A stretch of DNA of 64,000 bases from CAVSUR01 sp963731285. GTDB lineage: Bacteria; Actinomycetota; Actinomycetes; Streptosporangiales; Streptosporangiaceae. Below the pieces are notes generated by a model, which saw nothing but the letters and a program-made list of their open reading frames with translations, was not told where the DNA came from and searched no databases. The stretch covers positions 248,001 to 312,000 of the forward strand of contig CAVSUR010000006.1 in the NCBI GenBank assembly GCA_963731285.1, written 5' to 3'. A program made the translations under genes and the position numbers. Of this stretch, positions 34,157 through 45,163 are shown one piece after another (position 1 is the stretch's first letter; the number at the start of each line of letters is the position of its first letter).

Positions 34157-35608
34157 ATGAGCCCGAGCGAGGTGGGCCGCCAGCACCGGTACCTGGTGCT
34201 GGCCATCTGCTGCATGAGCCTGCTCATCGTGGGCCTGGACGTCACGATCGTGAACGTGGCCTTGCCGGCCATCCAGCGGGAACTGCACGCCAGTGTCTCC
34301 GGACTGCAGTGGACGATCGACGCGTACACCCTGGTGCTGGCCAGCCTGCTCATGCTGTCGGGGTCCACCGCCGACCGGCTCGGCCGCAAGCGCACGTTCA
34401 TGACCGGCCTGGTGCTGTTCACCGTCGGCTCGCTGGCCTGCAGCCTGGCCCCGGGCCTGGGCTGGCTGGTGGTCTTCCGGATGCTGCAGGCGGTCGGTGG
34501 CTCGATGCTCAACCCGGTGGCCATGTCGATCATCACCAACACGTTCACCGAGCCGGCCGAGCGCGCCCGCGCCATCGGCATCTGGGGCGGCGTGGTGGGC
34601 ATCAGCATGGCGCTCGGGCCCATCGTCGGCGGCGCCCTGGTCGACTCGGTCGGCTGGCGCGGCATCTTCTGGGTGAACATCCCGGTAGGCCTGGCCGCGC
34701 TGGCGCTCACCGCGCTGTTCGTGCCGGAGTCCAGGGCCGCCCGGGCGCGGCGGCCGGACCCGGTCGGGCAGCTGATCATCATCGTGCTGCTGGCCTCGCT
34801 GACCTACGCGATCATCGAGGGCCCGAGCGCGGGCTGGGGGTCGGCGCTGATCGTCGGGTTCTTCGCCGTCGCGGCCGCCGCCCTGGCCGCGCTGCTCGGC
34901 TACGAGCCGCGGCGCGAGGAGCCGCTGCTGGACCTGCGGTTCTTCCGCAGCGCGCCGTTCGCCGGCGCGACCGTGATCGCGGTCAGCGCGTTCGCCGCGC
35001 TCAGCGGGTTCCTGTTCCTCAGCACCCTGTACCTGCAAGACGTCCGCGGCTACTCGCCATTGCACGCCGGGGTCTACATGCTGCCGATGGCCGTGATGAC
35101 CGTGGTGTTCGCGCCGCTGTCGGGCCGGATCGTGGGCGCGCGCGGGACCAGGCTGCCGCTGATCGTGGCGGGCCTGGCCATCACGGCCGCCGGGGTGATG
35201 CTGACCAGGCTGACCACCGGTACCTCGCTGGGCTGGCTGATCGCTGCATACATGATCTTCGGCCTCGGCTTCGGCATGGTGAACGCGCCGATCACCAACA
35301 CCGCGGTATCGGGCATGCCGCGCTCTCAGGCCGGCGTCGCCGCGGGCATCGCGTCCACCAGCCGCCAGGTGGGCGGCTCGCTCGGGGTGGCGGTGGTCGG
35401 CTCGGCCGTGCTGTCCGCGCTGGCCGGCCCGTTCCGGGCCGGCTTCGCCGACGCCAGCCATGTCGGCTGGTGGATCGTGGCGGGCTGCGGCCTGTCCGTC
35501 CTGCTGGTGGGCCTGCTCACCAGCGGCCGGTGGGCGCGGGGCACGGCGCAGCGCACCGCGGACCGGCTCATGCCCGCGGCTGCCAGGGTGCCCGCCACGG
35601 CGCCCTGA
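34157..35608 (+). CDS. MFS multidrug transporter, DHA2/EmrB-QacA type (14 helices)
   Basis: 483 residues from the ATG at 34157. Motifs include the DHA2 start YLVLAICCMSLLIVGLDVTIVNVALPAI, motif A GSTADRLGRKRTF, motif C-like GIWGGVVGISMALGPIVGG, and FWVNIPVGL. The many helices predict proton-driven export of drugs or metabolites. Ribosome site and start are best at 34157; the frame is open from 34109. It lies just downstream of the ABC relic, so it may have taken over the local export role, which is speculation. Confidence 0.92.
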   Translation: MSPSEVGRQHRYLVLAICCMSLLIVGLDVTIVNVALPAIQRELHASVSGLQWTIDAYTLVLASLLMLSGSTADRLGRKRTFMTGLVLFTVGSLACSLAPGLGWLVVFRMLQAVGGSMLNPVAMSIITNTFTEPAERARAIGIWGGVVGISMALGPIVGGALVDSVGWRGIFWVNIPVGLAALALTALFVPESRAARARRPDPVGQLIIIVLLASLTYAIIEGPSAGWGSALIVGFFAVAAAALAALLGYEPRREEPLLDLRFFRSAPFAGATVIAVSAFAALSGFLFLSTLYLQDVRGYSPLHAGVYMLPMAVMTVVFAPLSGRIVGARGTRLPLIVAGLAITAAGVMLTRLTTGTSLGWLIAAYMIFGLGFGMVNAPITNTAVSGMPRSQAGVAAGIASTSRQVGGSLGVAVVGSAVLSALAGPFRAGFADASHVGWWIVAGCGLSVLLVGLLTSGRWARGTAQRTADRLMPAAARVPATAP

Positions 35609-35793
35609 CCACCCGGCCGGCCCGGGTACCCGGCGGCTTCGCGAAACCGCGGTCGGCGCCGCGGCGCCCGGCCTGCGGCATGGCGGCAAAGAAGCGGCAT
35701 ACGCAGTGCCCTGCCGGAAGTCTGTGTGATGCTGGAAGACGGCGGCAACGGCGGCCCTCCCGGCGCTGGCCGGCCCCGCAGAGAGGCGGAGCG

Positions 35794-37031
35794 TTGCGTA
35801 TCGGTGCGGGCAGGCTGCGGATGGGCGCCATCGTCGTGGTCGTGCTGGCGGCCGCCGCCGCCGTGACGTGGTTCGCCGTGGCCGCCCGCGGGCCGGCTGG
35901 CCGCCGCCACGGGGTGCTGATGTCGTCCGGCCGGGCCGGCGCATCAGCCCGGCCGCCGCGGGCCGCCGGCAGTGGCCACGGGCCGGCCCGGTCGCCGCGG
36001 CGATCGCGCGGATCCCCCGGCTGGCCCGCCAGCAGCTGGCCGGCCAGCGGGTGATCTACAGCTACGGGGGCCTGACCCCGCCGCCCCGGCTGCTGCAGCT
36101 CATCCGCCACGGCCAGGTCGCCGGCGTCATCTTCTTCACGCAGAACATCTCCTCGCCGGAGCAGCTCGCCGCAGTGACCAGGGAGCTGGAGCAGGCCGAC
36201 GCCAGCCGGGACAACCCGATCCGGCTGCCGCTGCTGCTGATGACCGACCAGGAGGGCGGCCAGGTGCGGCGGCTGCCCGGCGCGCCGGCCCAGTCGGAAA
36301 AGCAGATCGGACTGGCCGCCCATCCGGCCGCGCAGGCCGCGCTGGCGGGTCACCGCGCCGCGGCGAACCTGCGCGGTGCGGGCCTGAACGTCGACCTGGC
36401 GCCGGTGCTAGACGTGTACCGCCAGCCGGGCAACTTCATCGACCAGTTCGGCCGGTCCTACAGCAGCAGCCCGCATACGGTGTCCTACCTCGGCGCCGAT
36501 TTCATCACCGCGCTGCAGCACGGCGGAGTGGCCGCCACCGCCAAGCACTTCCCTGGCCTCGGCGCGGCTGCCACCAGCCAGGACACCGATGCCCGGCCGG
36601 TCACCCTCAGCCTGCCAGCCGGCGAGATCCGCAGCGTCGATGAGCGGCCGTACGGGGCGGCCATCGCGGCCGGCACCCGGCTGGTCATGGTGTCCTGGGC
36701 CCGCTACCCGGCGCTGGCGCCCCGGCCGGCCGGGCTGTCGCGCGCCATCGTTCAGGGTGAGCTGCGCGGCCGCCTCAGGTTCAGGGGCGTGACGATCACC
36801 GATGCCCTCGAGGCCGGCGCGCTGCGCGCCTACGGCACGACCGCCGACCGGGCGCTGCTGGCGGCACACGCGGGCATGCAGCTGTTGCTGTGCTCGGGCC
36901 AGGACATCACCGAGGGCATCCAGGCCCGTGACTCGCTGGCGCTCGGTTACGCCAGCGGCCGGCTCGGCAGGCAGGCGTTCCGCACGGACGTGGCCGCGAT
37001 CCTCGCGCTGCGGGCGTCCCTCCCGCGCTGA
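35794..37031 (+). pseudogene. Secreted glycoside hydrolase family 3 protein (beta-N-acetylhexosaminidase-like), frameshifted
   Basis: The gene seems to begin at the TTG at 35794 (preceded by GAGAGGCGGAG), giving MRIGAGRLRMGAIVVVVLAAAAAVTWFAVA, a signal anchor. The enzyme core is in another frame from about 35990: PRLARQQLAGQRVIYSYGG, GVIFFTQNI, LLLMTDQEGGQVRRLPGAP, NVDLAPVLDV, TAKHFPGLG and ITDALEAGAL. One missing base near 35985-35992 explains the break. The NagZ loop GHGxxxxDSH is here GLGAAATSQDTD, so the His of the usual acid/base dyad is absent. NagZ enzymes cut GlcNAc from cell-wall fragments; this outer-membrane-free host would use it at the wall. Specificity is uncertain. Confidence 0.75.
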
Positions 37032-37097
37032 CCGGCCCGCCGGCTCGTCCGGATGCGCACAGGCCAGCGCGGCCCCGCGACGGTACCGGCCGGCCAG

Positions 37098-37114
37098 GCC
37101 CGGCACCGCCGGGC
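37098..37114. terminator. Hairpin between convergent GH3 and CstR-like genes
   Basis: GCCCGGC (37098-37104) pairs with GCCGGGC (37108-37114) around a 3-base loop. It sits in the 82-bp gap and touches the stop codon of the minus-strand gene, a common place for terminators. No T-run follows. Confidence 0.45.
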
Positions 37115-37374
37115 TAGGCGAGGGCGAGGAAAAGGCGCTCCAGCTCGTCCTGGCTCATCGGGGCCTGGCCGTCGGCGGCCAGGCACTGGCGCATCCCGCT
37201 GGCCACGATCTTGAATCCGGCCCGGTCCAGGGCCCGCGAGACCGCGGCGAGCTGGGTCACGACCTCCTTGCAGTCGCGGCCGGATTCGAGCATGGAGATC
37301 ACGCCGGCCAGCTGGCCCTGAGCCCGCCGCAGCCGGTTGAGCACGGCCCCGATGGCTTCCTCGTCGACGGTCAC
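37114..37374 (-). CDS. CsoR/RcnR-family (DUF156) repressor, CstR-like thiol sensor candidate
   Basis: 86 residues from the GTG at 37374 with a GGAGGGCGG ribosome site. The helical fold is typical: AIGAVLNRLRRAQGQLAGVISMLESGRDCKEVVTQLAAVSRAL. Copper-binding CsoR proteins need Cys-His-Cys. Here Cys35 (RDCKE) and Cys64 (SGMRQC) are kept, but the His four residues before the second Cys is Gly. That Cys-only pattern is the mark of CstR-type persulfide sensors. The gene follows thioredoxin and both have matching operators upstream, so it likely represses itself and the thioredoxin. Confidence 0.8.
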   Translation of the reverse strand: MTVDEEAIGAVLNRLRRAQGQLAGVISMLESGRDCKEVVTQLAAVSRALDRAGFKIVASGMRQCLAADGQAPMSQDELERLFLALA

Positions 37375-37409
37375 CAGCCGCCCTCCGTTCCGGTCATTCG
37401 CGCCGATGG

Positions 37410-37423
37410 TACCCGGCAGGGTA
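37410..37423. promoter_or_regulatory. DUF156-repressor operator upstream of the cstR-like gene
   Basis: TACCC (37410-37414), a GGCA spacer and GGGTA (37419-37423) form an inverted repeat of the TACCC-N4-GGGTA class bound by CsoR/CstR repressors. It lies 36 bp before the GTG start of the regulator, on the minus strand, and matches the second site at 37885-37900. Confidence 0.65.
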
Positions 37424-37469
37424 TAAGCGCCATCAGCACCGGGCAGGCTCTGGGACGGCAGCGGCGCTC

Positions 37470-37853
37470 TCAGCTGCCCGCCACCGGGCTGGCCCCGGCC
37501 TGCTGGGCGAGGCTGGCGCGGACCGCGTCCATGTCCAGCTCGCGCGCCTTGCCGATCAGCTCCTCCAGGGCCGGCTCGGGCAGCGCGCCCGGCTGGGCGT
37601 AGACGACGATGCCGTCGCGGATCACCATCAGGGTCGGGATGGACGAGATGCCGAACGCCCCGGCCAGGGCCGGCTGGGCCTCGGTGTCCACCTTGCCGAA
37701 CACGGCGTCGGGGTGCTGGTCCGATGCCCGCTCGAAGACCGGCCCGAACATCCGGCAGGGCCCGCACCAGGCGGCCCAGAAGTCGACCAGCACCAGCTCG
37801 CCGCTGTGGATCGTATCCTCGAAGTTGTCGGCGGTCAGCTCCACCGTAGCCAT
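37470..37853 (-). CDS. trxA: Thioredoxin
   Basis: 127 residues from the ATG at 37853; the preceding ATG at 37856 leaves only 3 bases to the AAGGAG site, so 37853 is preferred. The active site is FWAAWCGPCRMFGPVFE (Cys30, Cys33), followed by the cis-Pro region FGISSIPTLMVIRDG. It reduces disulfides in the cytoplasm. About 20 residues extend the C-terminus beyond the usual fold. The downstream neighbour is a CstR-like repressor, and the promoter has its likely operator, which suggests a role in thiol or persulfide stress. Confidence 0.9.
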   Translation of the reverse strand: MATVELTADNFEDTIHSGELVLVDFWAAWCGPCRMFGPVFERASDQHPDAVFGKVDTEAQPALAGAFGISSIPTLMVIRDGIVVYAQPGALPEPALEELIGKARELDMDAVRASLAQQAGASPVAGS

Positions 37854-37884
37854 CATTGTCTCCTTGCCTAGCGGACCTGCATAA

Positions 37885-37900
37885 ATACCCGTATGGGTAT
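37885..37900. promoter_or_regulatory. DUF156-repressor operator upstream of thioredoxin
   Basis: ATACCC (37885-37890), GTAT, GGGTAT (37895-37900): a perfect inverted repeat 32 bp before the thioredoxin start. The layout is the same as the site before the regulator gene, with the core TACCC-N4-GGGTA. Confidence 0.75.
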
Positions 37901-38030
37901 CGGCAACACGTCCTCGCCCGGGCGCATTCCCCGGCGCCTGGCCGTGCTCAAGACCGAGCGCCGGCCCCTCCTGCTGCCTTCAGCGGGCGCCGCGGCGCGT
38001 GTATTCCGGCCCCCCTCTAGGCTGATCACC

Positions 38031-38774
38031 GTGCTAGGACTACCCGACGCCATCGCGGCCTGCCTGTTCGACCTGGACGGGGTGCTGACCCAGACGGCCA
38101 CGCTGCACGCCGCGGCCTGGAAGCAGATGTTCGATGACTACCTGCGCCAGCGGGCCGGGCAGTCCGGCGGCGAGTTCGTGCCGTTCGACTCCGGCGCCGA
38201 CTACGACACCTACGTGGACGGCAAGCCGCGCGCCGACGGGACCCGGTCGTTCCTTGGCTCGCGCGGCATCGAGCTGCCCGAGGGCGACCCGGACGACCCG
38301 CCGGACGCGGAAACCATCAGCGGTCTTGGCCACAGGAAGAACGAGCTGGTGCTGCGGGCCATCCGCGACGGCGGGGCGCAGGTCTACGACGGGTCGGTGA
38401 ATTACCTGCGCGCCGCGCGCGCGGCCGGGCTGCGGTGCGCGGTCGTGTCGTCCAGCGCCAACTGCCGGGCCGTGCTGGACTCGGCGGGCATCACCGGCGA
38501 GTTCGACACGATCGTCGACGGCACGCTCGCGCGTCAGCGGCACCTGAACGGCAAGCCCGCCCCGGACACGTTCCTGGCCGCGGCGAGTGAGCTCGCGCTC
38601 CCGCCCGGGTCGGCCGCGGTCTTCGAGGACGCGCTGGCCGGGGTCGAGGCGGGCCGGGCCGGCGAGTTCGGCTACGTCGTCGGAGTGGACCGGGTCGGCC
38701 AGGCCGGCGCGCTGCGCGAGCACGGCGCCGACGTCGTCGTGCGGGATCTGGCCGAGCTGCTGGCCGAGCGGTGA
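38031..38774 (+). CDS. pgmB: Beta-phosphoglucomutase-family HAD phosphatase/mutase
   Basis: 247 residues from the GTG at 38031. HAD motif I is CLFDLDGVLTQTATLHAAAW (Asp14, Asp16), motif II CAVVSSSAN, motif III Lys in LNGKPAPDTF and motif IV AVFEDALAGVEAG. The cap residues KPRADGTRSFLGSRGI match beta-phosphoglucomutases fused or linked to glucosidases. It turns beta-glucose 1-phosphate into glucose 6-phosphate. Its stop overlaps the GTG start of the GH65 phosphorylase, which makes beta-glucose 1-phosphate, so the two form one pathway. Confidence 0.9.
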   Translation: MLGLPDAIAACLFDLDGVLTQTATLHAAAWKQMFDDYLRQRAGQSGGEFVPFDSGADYDTYVDGKPRADGTRSFLGSRGIELPEGDPDDPPDAETISGLGHRKNELVLRAIRDGGAQVYDGSVNYLRAARAAGLRCAVVSSSANCRAVLDSAGITGEFDTIVDGTLARQRHLNGKPAPDTFLAAASELALPPGSAAVFEDALAGVEAGRAGEFGYVVGVDRVGQAGALREHGADVVVRDLAELLAER

Positions 38775-41124
38775 TCGGGCATGCCGCGTTTCGCTGCGAG
38801 CCGTGGTCGGTGCACGAGACCCGGCTGGACACAGAGGTCCTGCCGCAGACCGAATCGGTGTTCGCGCTGTCCAACGGGCATATCGGCTGGCGCGGGAACC
38901 TAGACGAGGGCGAGCCGCACGGGCTGCCGGGCAGCTACCTGAACGGCGTGTACGAGCGCCGTCCGCTGTCCTACGCCGAGCCCGGCTACGGCTGGCCGCT
39001 GGCCGGGCAGACGGTCATCAACATCACCAACGGCAAAGTCATCCGGCTGCTGGTCGACGACGAGCCGTTCGACGTCAGGTACGGGACGCTGACCGAGCAC
39101 GAGCGGCTGCTCGACTTCCGGGCCGGCACCCTGACCCGCCGGGCCCGGTGGGTCTCGCCGGCCGGGCGGGCGGTGGCCGTCTCCTCGGTCCGGCTGGTGT
39201 CGCTCGCCCAGCGGGCGATAGCGGCGATCTGCTACCAGGTCGAGCCGCTCGACCAGCCGGTCCGCCTGGTGGTGCAGTCCGAGCTGGTGGCCAACGAGCA
39301 GCTGCCGGAGGCCGACGGCGACCCGCGGGCGGCGGCCGTGCTGGGCGCGCCGCTGCAGGGCGAACTGCATCAGTGTGACGGCACCAGCGCGATGCTGCTC
39401 CACGCCACGGCCCGGTCCGGGCTGCGGCTGGCCGCGGGCGATGACCCACCAGCTGACCGGGCCGGCCTGCACCAGCGCGCCGAGAGCTGGCCGGACCTGG
39501 CCCGGGTAACGGCGGCCGGGACGCTCGCGCCGGGCGAGCGGCTGCGGCTGGTGAAGTTCGTCGGCTACGGCTGGTCGTCGGTGCGGTCGTGGCCGGCCCT
39601 GCGGGACCAGGTGGACGGCGCGCTGGCCGTGGCCGCGCACACCGGCTGGGAATCCCTGCTGGCCGAGCAGCGCGCCCATCTGGACGAGTTCTGGGCCAGC
39701 GCCGACGTGGAGCTGGACGGGGACGAGGAGATCCAGCAGGCCGTCAGGTTCGGCCTGTTCCACGTCTACCAGGCGGCCGCCCGGGCCGAGCGCCAGGGGA
39801 TCCCGGCCAAGGGGCTGACCGGCGCCGGCTACGACGGCCATTCCTTCTGGGACACCGAGATCTTCGTGCTGCCCGTGCTGACCTATGCCGCCCCGGCGGC
39901 GGCCGCCGACGCGCTGCGCTGGCGGCAGGGCACGCTGCCGCCGGCCATCGACCGGGCCAGGACGCTCGGCCTGGCCGGCGCCGCGTTCCCCTGGCGGACG
40001 ATCAACGGCGAGGAATGCTCGGGCTACTGGCGGCCGGCACCGCCGCGTTCCACGTCAATGCCGATATCGCCGACGCCGCGATCCGCTACGCCGGGGTGAC
40101 CGGCGACGCCGAGTTCGAGGCCCAGACCGGGCTCGAGCTGCTCGTGCACACCGCACGGCTGTGGCGCTCGCTCGGCCATTTCGACGCCGCGGGCCGGTTC
40201 CGCATCGACGGGGTGACCGGGCCGGACGAGTACAGCGCGGTCTGCGACAACAACGTGTACACGAACCTGATGGCGCAGCGGAACCTGTCCGCCGCTGTCG
40301 CCGCGGCCGGCCGGCACGCCGGCCAGGCCGCCGGGCTCGGTGTCAGCGCAGCCGAGCGGGACGGCTGGGGCGCAGCCGCGGACGCCATGGTCATCCCCTA
40401 TGACGATGCGCTCGGCGTGCACCCGCAGGCTGAGGGGTTCACCGGCCATCAGCGCTGGGACTTCGCCGCGACCCCGGCCGCGCAGTACCCGCTGCTCAAG
40501 CACCGCCCCTACTTCGACCTGTACCGCAAGCAGGTGGTCAAGCAGGCCGACCTGGTGCTGGCCATGCAGCTGTGCCCCTCGGCGTTCACCGCGGAGCAGA
40601 AGGCCCGCAACTTCGCCTACTACGAGGCGATCACCGTCCGGGACTCGTCGCTGTCGGCTGCCACCCAGGCGGTGCTGGCCGCCGAGACCGGCCATCTGGA
40701 CCTCAGCTATGACTACCTGGCCGAGGCCGCGCTGATGGACCTGGACGACCTGGAGCACAACACCAGGGACGGCCTGCACATCGCGTCCCTGGCCGGCTCC
40801 TGGTTCGCGCTGGTCGGCGGCCTCGGCGGCCTGCGCAGCGAGGACGGCGCAGTCAGTTTCGCGCCCCGGCTGCCCGCCGGGCTCACCCGGCTTGCCTTCA
40901 CCATCGGCGTGCGCGGCCGCCGGATACGCACCGAGGTGACCGCTGGCTCGGCCTGCTACGAGCTGGCCGGCGACGGGCCGCCGGTCCAGGTCAGCCACCA
41001 CGGGGAGGCGCTGCTGCTGGCTGCCGGGCAGCGGCGGGAGTGCCCGATCCCGGCCCTGCCGCCGCGGGAGCGCCCGTCCCAGCCGCCGGGCCGGGAGCCG
41101 CGCCGGCGCCGCCCGGCTGGCTGA
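38771..41124 (+). pseudogene. Glycoside hydrolase family 65 disaccharide phosphorylase, frameshifted
   Basis: The first part (to about 40035) has the N-domain (ETRLDTEVLPQTESVFALSNGHIGWRGN), the catalytic-barrel start GLTGAGYDGHSFWDTEIFVLP and FPWRTINGEECSGYW. The second part, in the -1 frame, has GTAAFHVNADIADA, RFRIDGVTGPDEYSAVCDNN (general-acid Glu in GPDEY) and WDFAATPAAQYPLLKHRPY. Adding one base near 40035 gives ...ECSGYWPAGTAAFHVNADI and a product of about 784 residues, normal for GH65. The family splits maltose, trehalose, kojibiose or nigerose with phosphate, yielding beta-glucose 1-phosphate for the upstream mutase. The sugar cannot be told from sequence alone. Confidence 0.87.
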
Positions 41125-41267
41125 GCTGACGGCTCAGGTCGCGGGGACCTCTCTGGGGCGGCTCGGGCTCGCCGGACACCCGGGCCGCGCCGGCGGCCGC
41201 CTGCCCCTTGGGAAGTCGCGGGGAGGGCATTATCGTCACAGGAAATCGGCAGATGGGAGCACCCGAT

Positions 41268-43151
<1,884 letters not shown>

Positions 43152-43192
43152 GCCAGGCGGCCGCCTCCCCTCAGCTGCCGGTCAGGCGCCGG

Positions 43193-43630
43193 CTACCGCG
43201 CGGCCGGTATAACGGCGACCGGAGATTTCGCGTGGTGCACGACGTGCGTGCTCACCGATCCGAGCAGCAGGTTGGCAAAACCGCCGGACCCGCGGGAGCC
43301 CACCACGACGAGATCCGCGTCCTGCGAGGCGCTGATGAGCGCCGGTGCCACCTGCCCGCTGATCGCGCTGATGCTTACCTCGGGGGGCTGCAGGCTGCCG
43401 AGCTGGCTGACGGCCTTGTGCACCGCCTCCTCGCCGGCCTGACGGATCTTCTCCTCCCGTTCGGCGTCCGACGTGACGATCACCGGGTTGCCAGTCCACG
43501 GCTCGGTGGCCACCGGGTTCACGGTGAGCACGGTCAGGTGGGCATGCTGAAGTGCTGCTTGCCGCACCGCCCATTCGAGCGCGTTCTGGGAGTATCCCGA
43601 GCCATCGATACCCACAACGATTCCGGGCAT
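43193..43630 (-). CDS. Universal stress protein
   Basis: 145 residues with the UspA fold: IVVGIDGSGYSQNALEWAVRQA at the start and the ATP-binding motif GSRGSGGFANLLLGSVSTHVVHHAKSPV at the end (G-2x-G-9x-G-S). Usp proteins bind ATP and help cells survive energy or oxygen limitation. It is a single gene converging on prpE 41 bp away. Confidence 0.93.
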   Translation of the reverse strand: MPGIVVGIDGSGYSQNALEWAVRQAALQHAHLTVLTVNPVATEPWTGNPVIVTSDAEREEKIRQAGEEAVHKAVSQLGSLQPPEVSISAISGQVAPALISASQDADLVVVGSRGSGGFANLLLGSVSTHVVHHAKSPVAVIPAAR

Positions 43631-43777
43631 GGCTTGCTCCTTCTGCCGGGAGCTGCCCGACGGGCAGTCGCTAATCCCAGTAGTGATGATCTCTCGATGG
43701 CTGCGCCGCCGGAAGGGGCATGGGGTAACTGATCAATGGTTGTTCGGCCCGGCCCGGCCCGGCTGGCGCGGCAGGCG

Positions 43778-44962
43778 TTAAAGATGCGGGGTCAGGCCGT
43801 GCTCGGGGAATACCGCGAGCCGGGTCGCCATGATCGCCTGGTCCACCGGCTCGGCCGGGTCGTAGCCGGCCTCGAAGCCGGCGTACCGGGCGTCGGCCCC
43901 CTCGGTCATCAGCTCCGGCGGCTCCCGGCCGGTCCGGCTGGCCGCGAACTCGCGCCAGCCGCCGGGAATGCGGGTGCCCGGGTCGATGGGCCGCCCGGAC
44001 GCCTCCGCCAGCAGGTGGGTCCAGGTTCTGGGCACGACCTGCAGCCGCTCGTAGCCGCCGCCCCCGGTCAGCAGCCAGCGCCCTCCGGCCAGCTCGTGGG
44101 CCAGGCCGTGGATCGCCGCGTGCGCCGCGCGCTGCGCGTCGATGGACAGTTCCAGGTTGGCCAGCGGGTCGAGCCAGTGGGTGTCGCAGCCGTGCTGGCT
44201 GACGATGACCTGCGGGCCGAAGGAGCGCAGCAGCGGGGGGACTATGGCGTGGAACGCGCGCAGCCAGCCCGCGTCCCCGGTGCCGGCCGGCAGCGCCACG
44301 TTGACGGCCGAGCCCGGCGCGCCGCTGCCGCCGGACTCTGACGGCCGGCCGGTGCCGGGGAACAGCGTCGCCGGACTCTCGTGCAGGCTGATCGTGAGCA
44401 CCCGCGGGTCGGAGTAGAAGGCGGCCTGGACGCCGTCCCCGTGATGCACGTCGATGTCGACGTAGGCGATCCGCTCGGCCCCGGCGGACAGCAGCCAGGC
44501 AATCGCCATCGCCGGGTCGTTATAGATGCAAAAGCCGCTGGCGTGGCCGCGCATCGCATGATGCAGGCCGCCCGCGATGTTCACGCCGTGCTCGGCCTGG
44601 CCGGTCCACATGGCCCGGGCGGCGGCCAGGGTGGCCCCCGCGACCAGGGCAGACGCCTCGTGCATGCGGGGGAAGACCGGGTCATCCTCGGTGCCCAGGC
44701 CGAACCTGAGCGCCGATGCGCCCGGCCGCTCCGCTCCGGCCGTCCGTACCGCTGCGATGTAGCCGGGGTCGTGGACCAGCTCAAGCTCGGCGTCGGTCGC
44801 GGGCGGTGGCCGCGCCACGGTTACCCCGTCGCTGGTGAGCACGCCAAGCGCGCGAGCCAGCGCGATGGTCAGCTCGACCCGGACTGGCGTCAGCGGATGA
44901 TTGCGGCCGAAGTCGTAGGCGGTGAGCCGGTCATCCCACGCCACGTGCAGCGTGCAGGGCAT
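43778..44962 (-). CDS. Histone deacetylase-family / AcuC-like deacetylase
   Basis: 394 residues from the ATG at 44962. HDAC-family motifs are NHPLTPVRVELTIALARALG, GGLHHAMRGHASGFCIYNDPAMAI (His-His and Asn-Asp), YVDIDVHHGDGVQAAFYSDPRVLTISLHE (zinc Asp and His), SQHGCDTHWLDPLANLELS (zinc Asp) and LTGGGGYE. In Bacillus AcuC removes acetyl groups from acetyl-CoA synthetase; here a role in reversing acylation of the nearby PrpE is attractive but inferred. It is divergent from the PHA synthase gene. Confidence 0.9.
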   Translation of the reverse strand: MPCTLHVAWDDRLTAYDFGRNHPLTPVRVELTIALARALGVLTSDGVTVARPPPATDAELELVHDPGYIAAVRTAGAERPGASALRFGLGTEDDPVFPRMHEASALVAGATLAAARAMWTGQAEHGVNIAGGLHHAMRGHASGFCIYNDPAMAIAWLLSAGAERIAYVDIDVHHGDGVQAAFYSDPRVLTISLHESPATLFPGTGRPSESGGSGAPGSAVNVALPAGTGDAGWLRAFHAIVPPLLRSFGPQVIVSQHGCDTHWLDPLANLELSIDAQRAAHAAIHGLAHELAGGRWLLTGGGGYERLQVVPRTWTHLLAEASGRPIDPGTRIPGGWREFAASRTGREPPELMTEGADARYAGFEAGYDPAEPVDQAIMATRLAVFPEHGLTPHL

Positions 44963-45163
44963 GCTGCCATCCTCACAGCCTCGCCGGGCACCCGGCAAGG
45001 TGCAGCCGGCCGGCGTGACCAGCCTGCCCCCTTGCCCGGGACCGGCGCGCGGGCAGATGCTCAAGAAGCGGCGCAGGCCCGGGACACACTTGCCCGGCGT
45101 TCCCGCGCCGGGCAGCCGGCGGCCACGGCCGCTGACGGTACTTGCGGACCGGGAGGTAACCAG

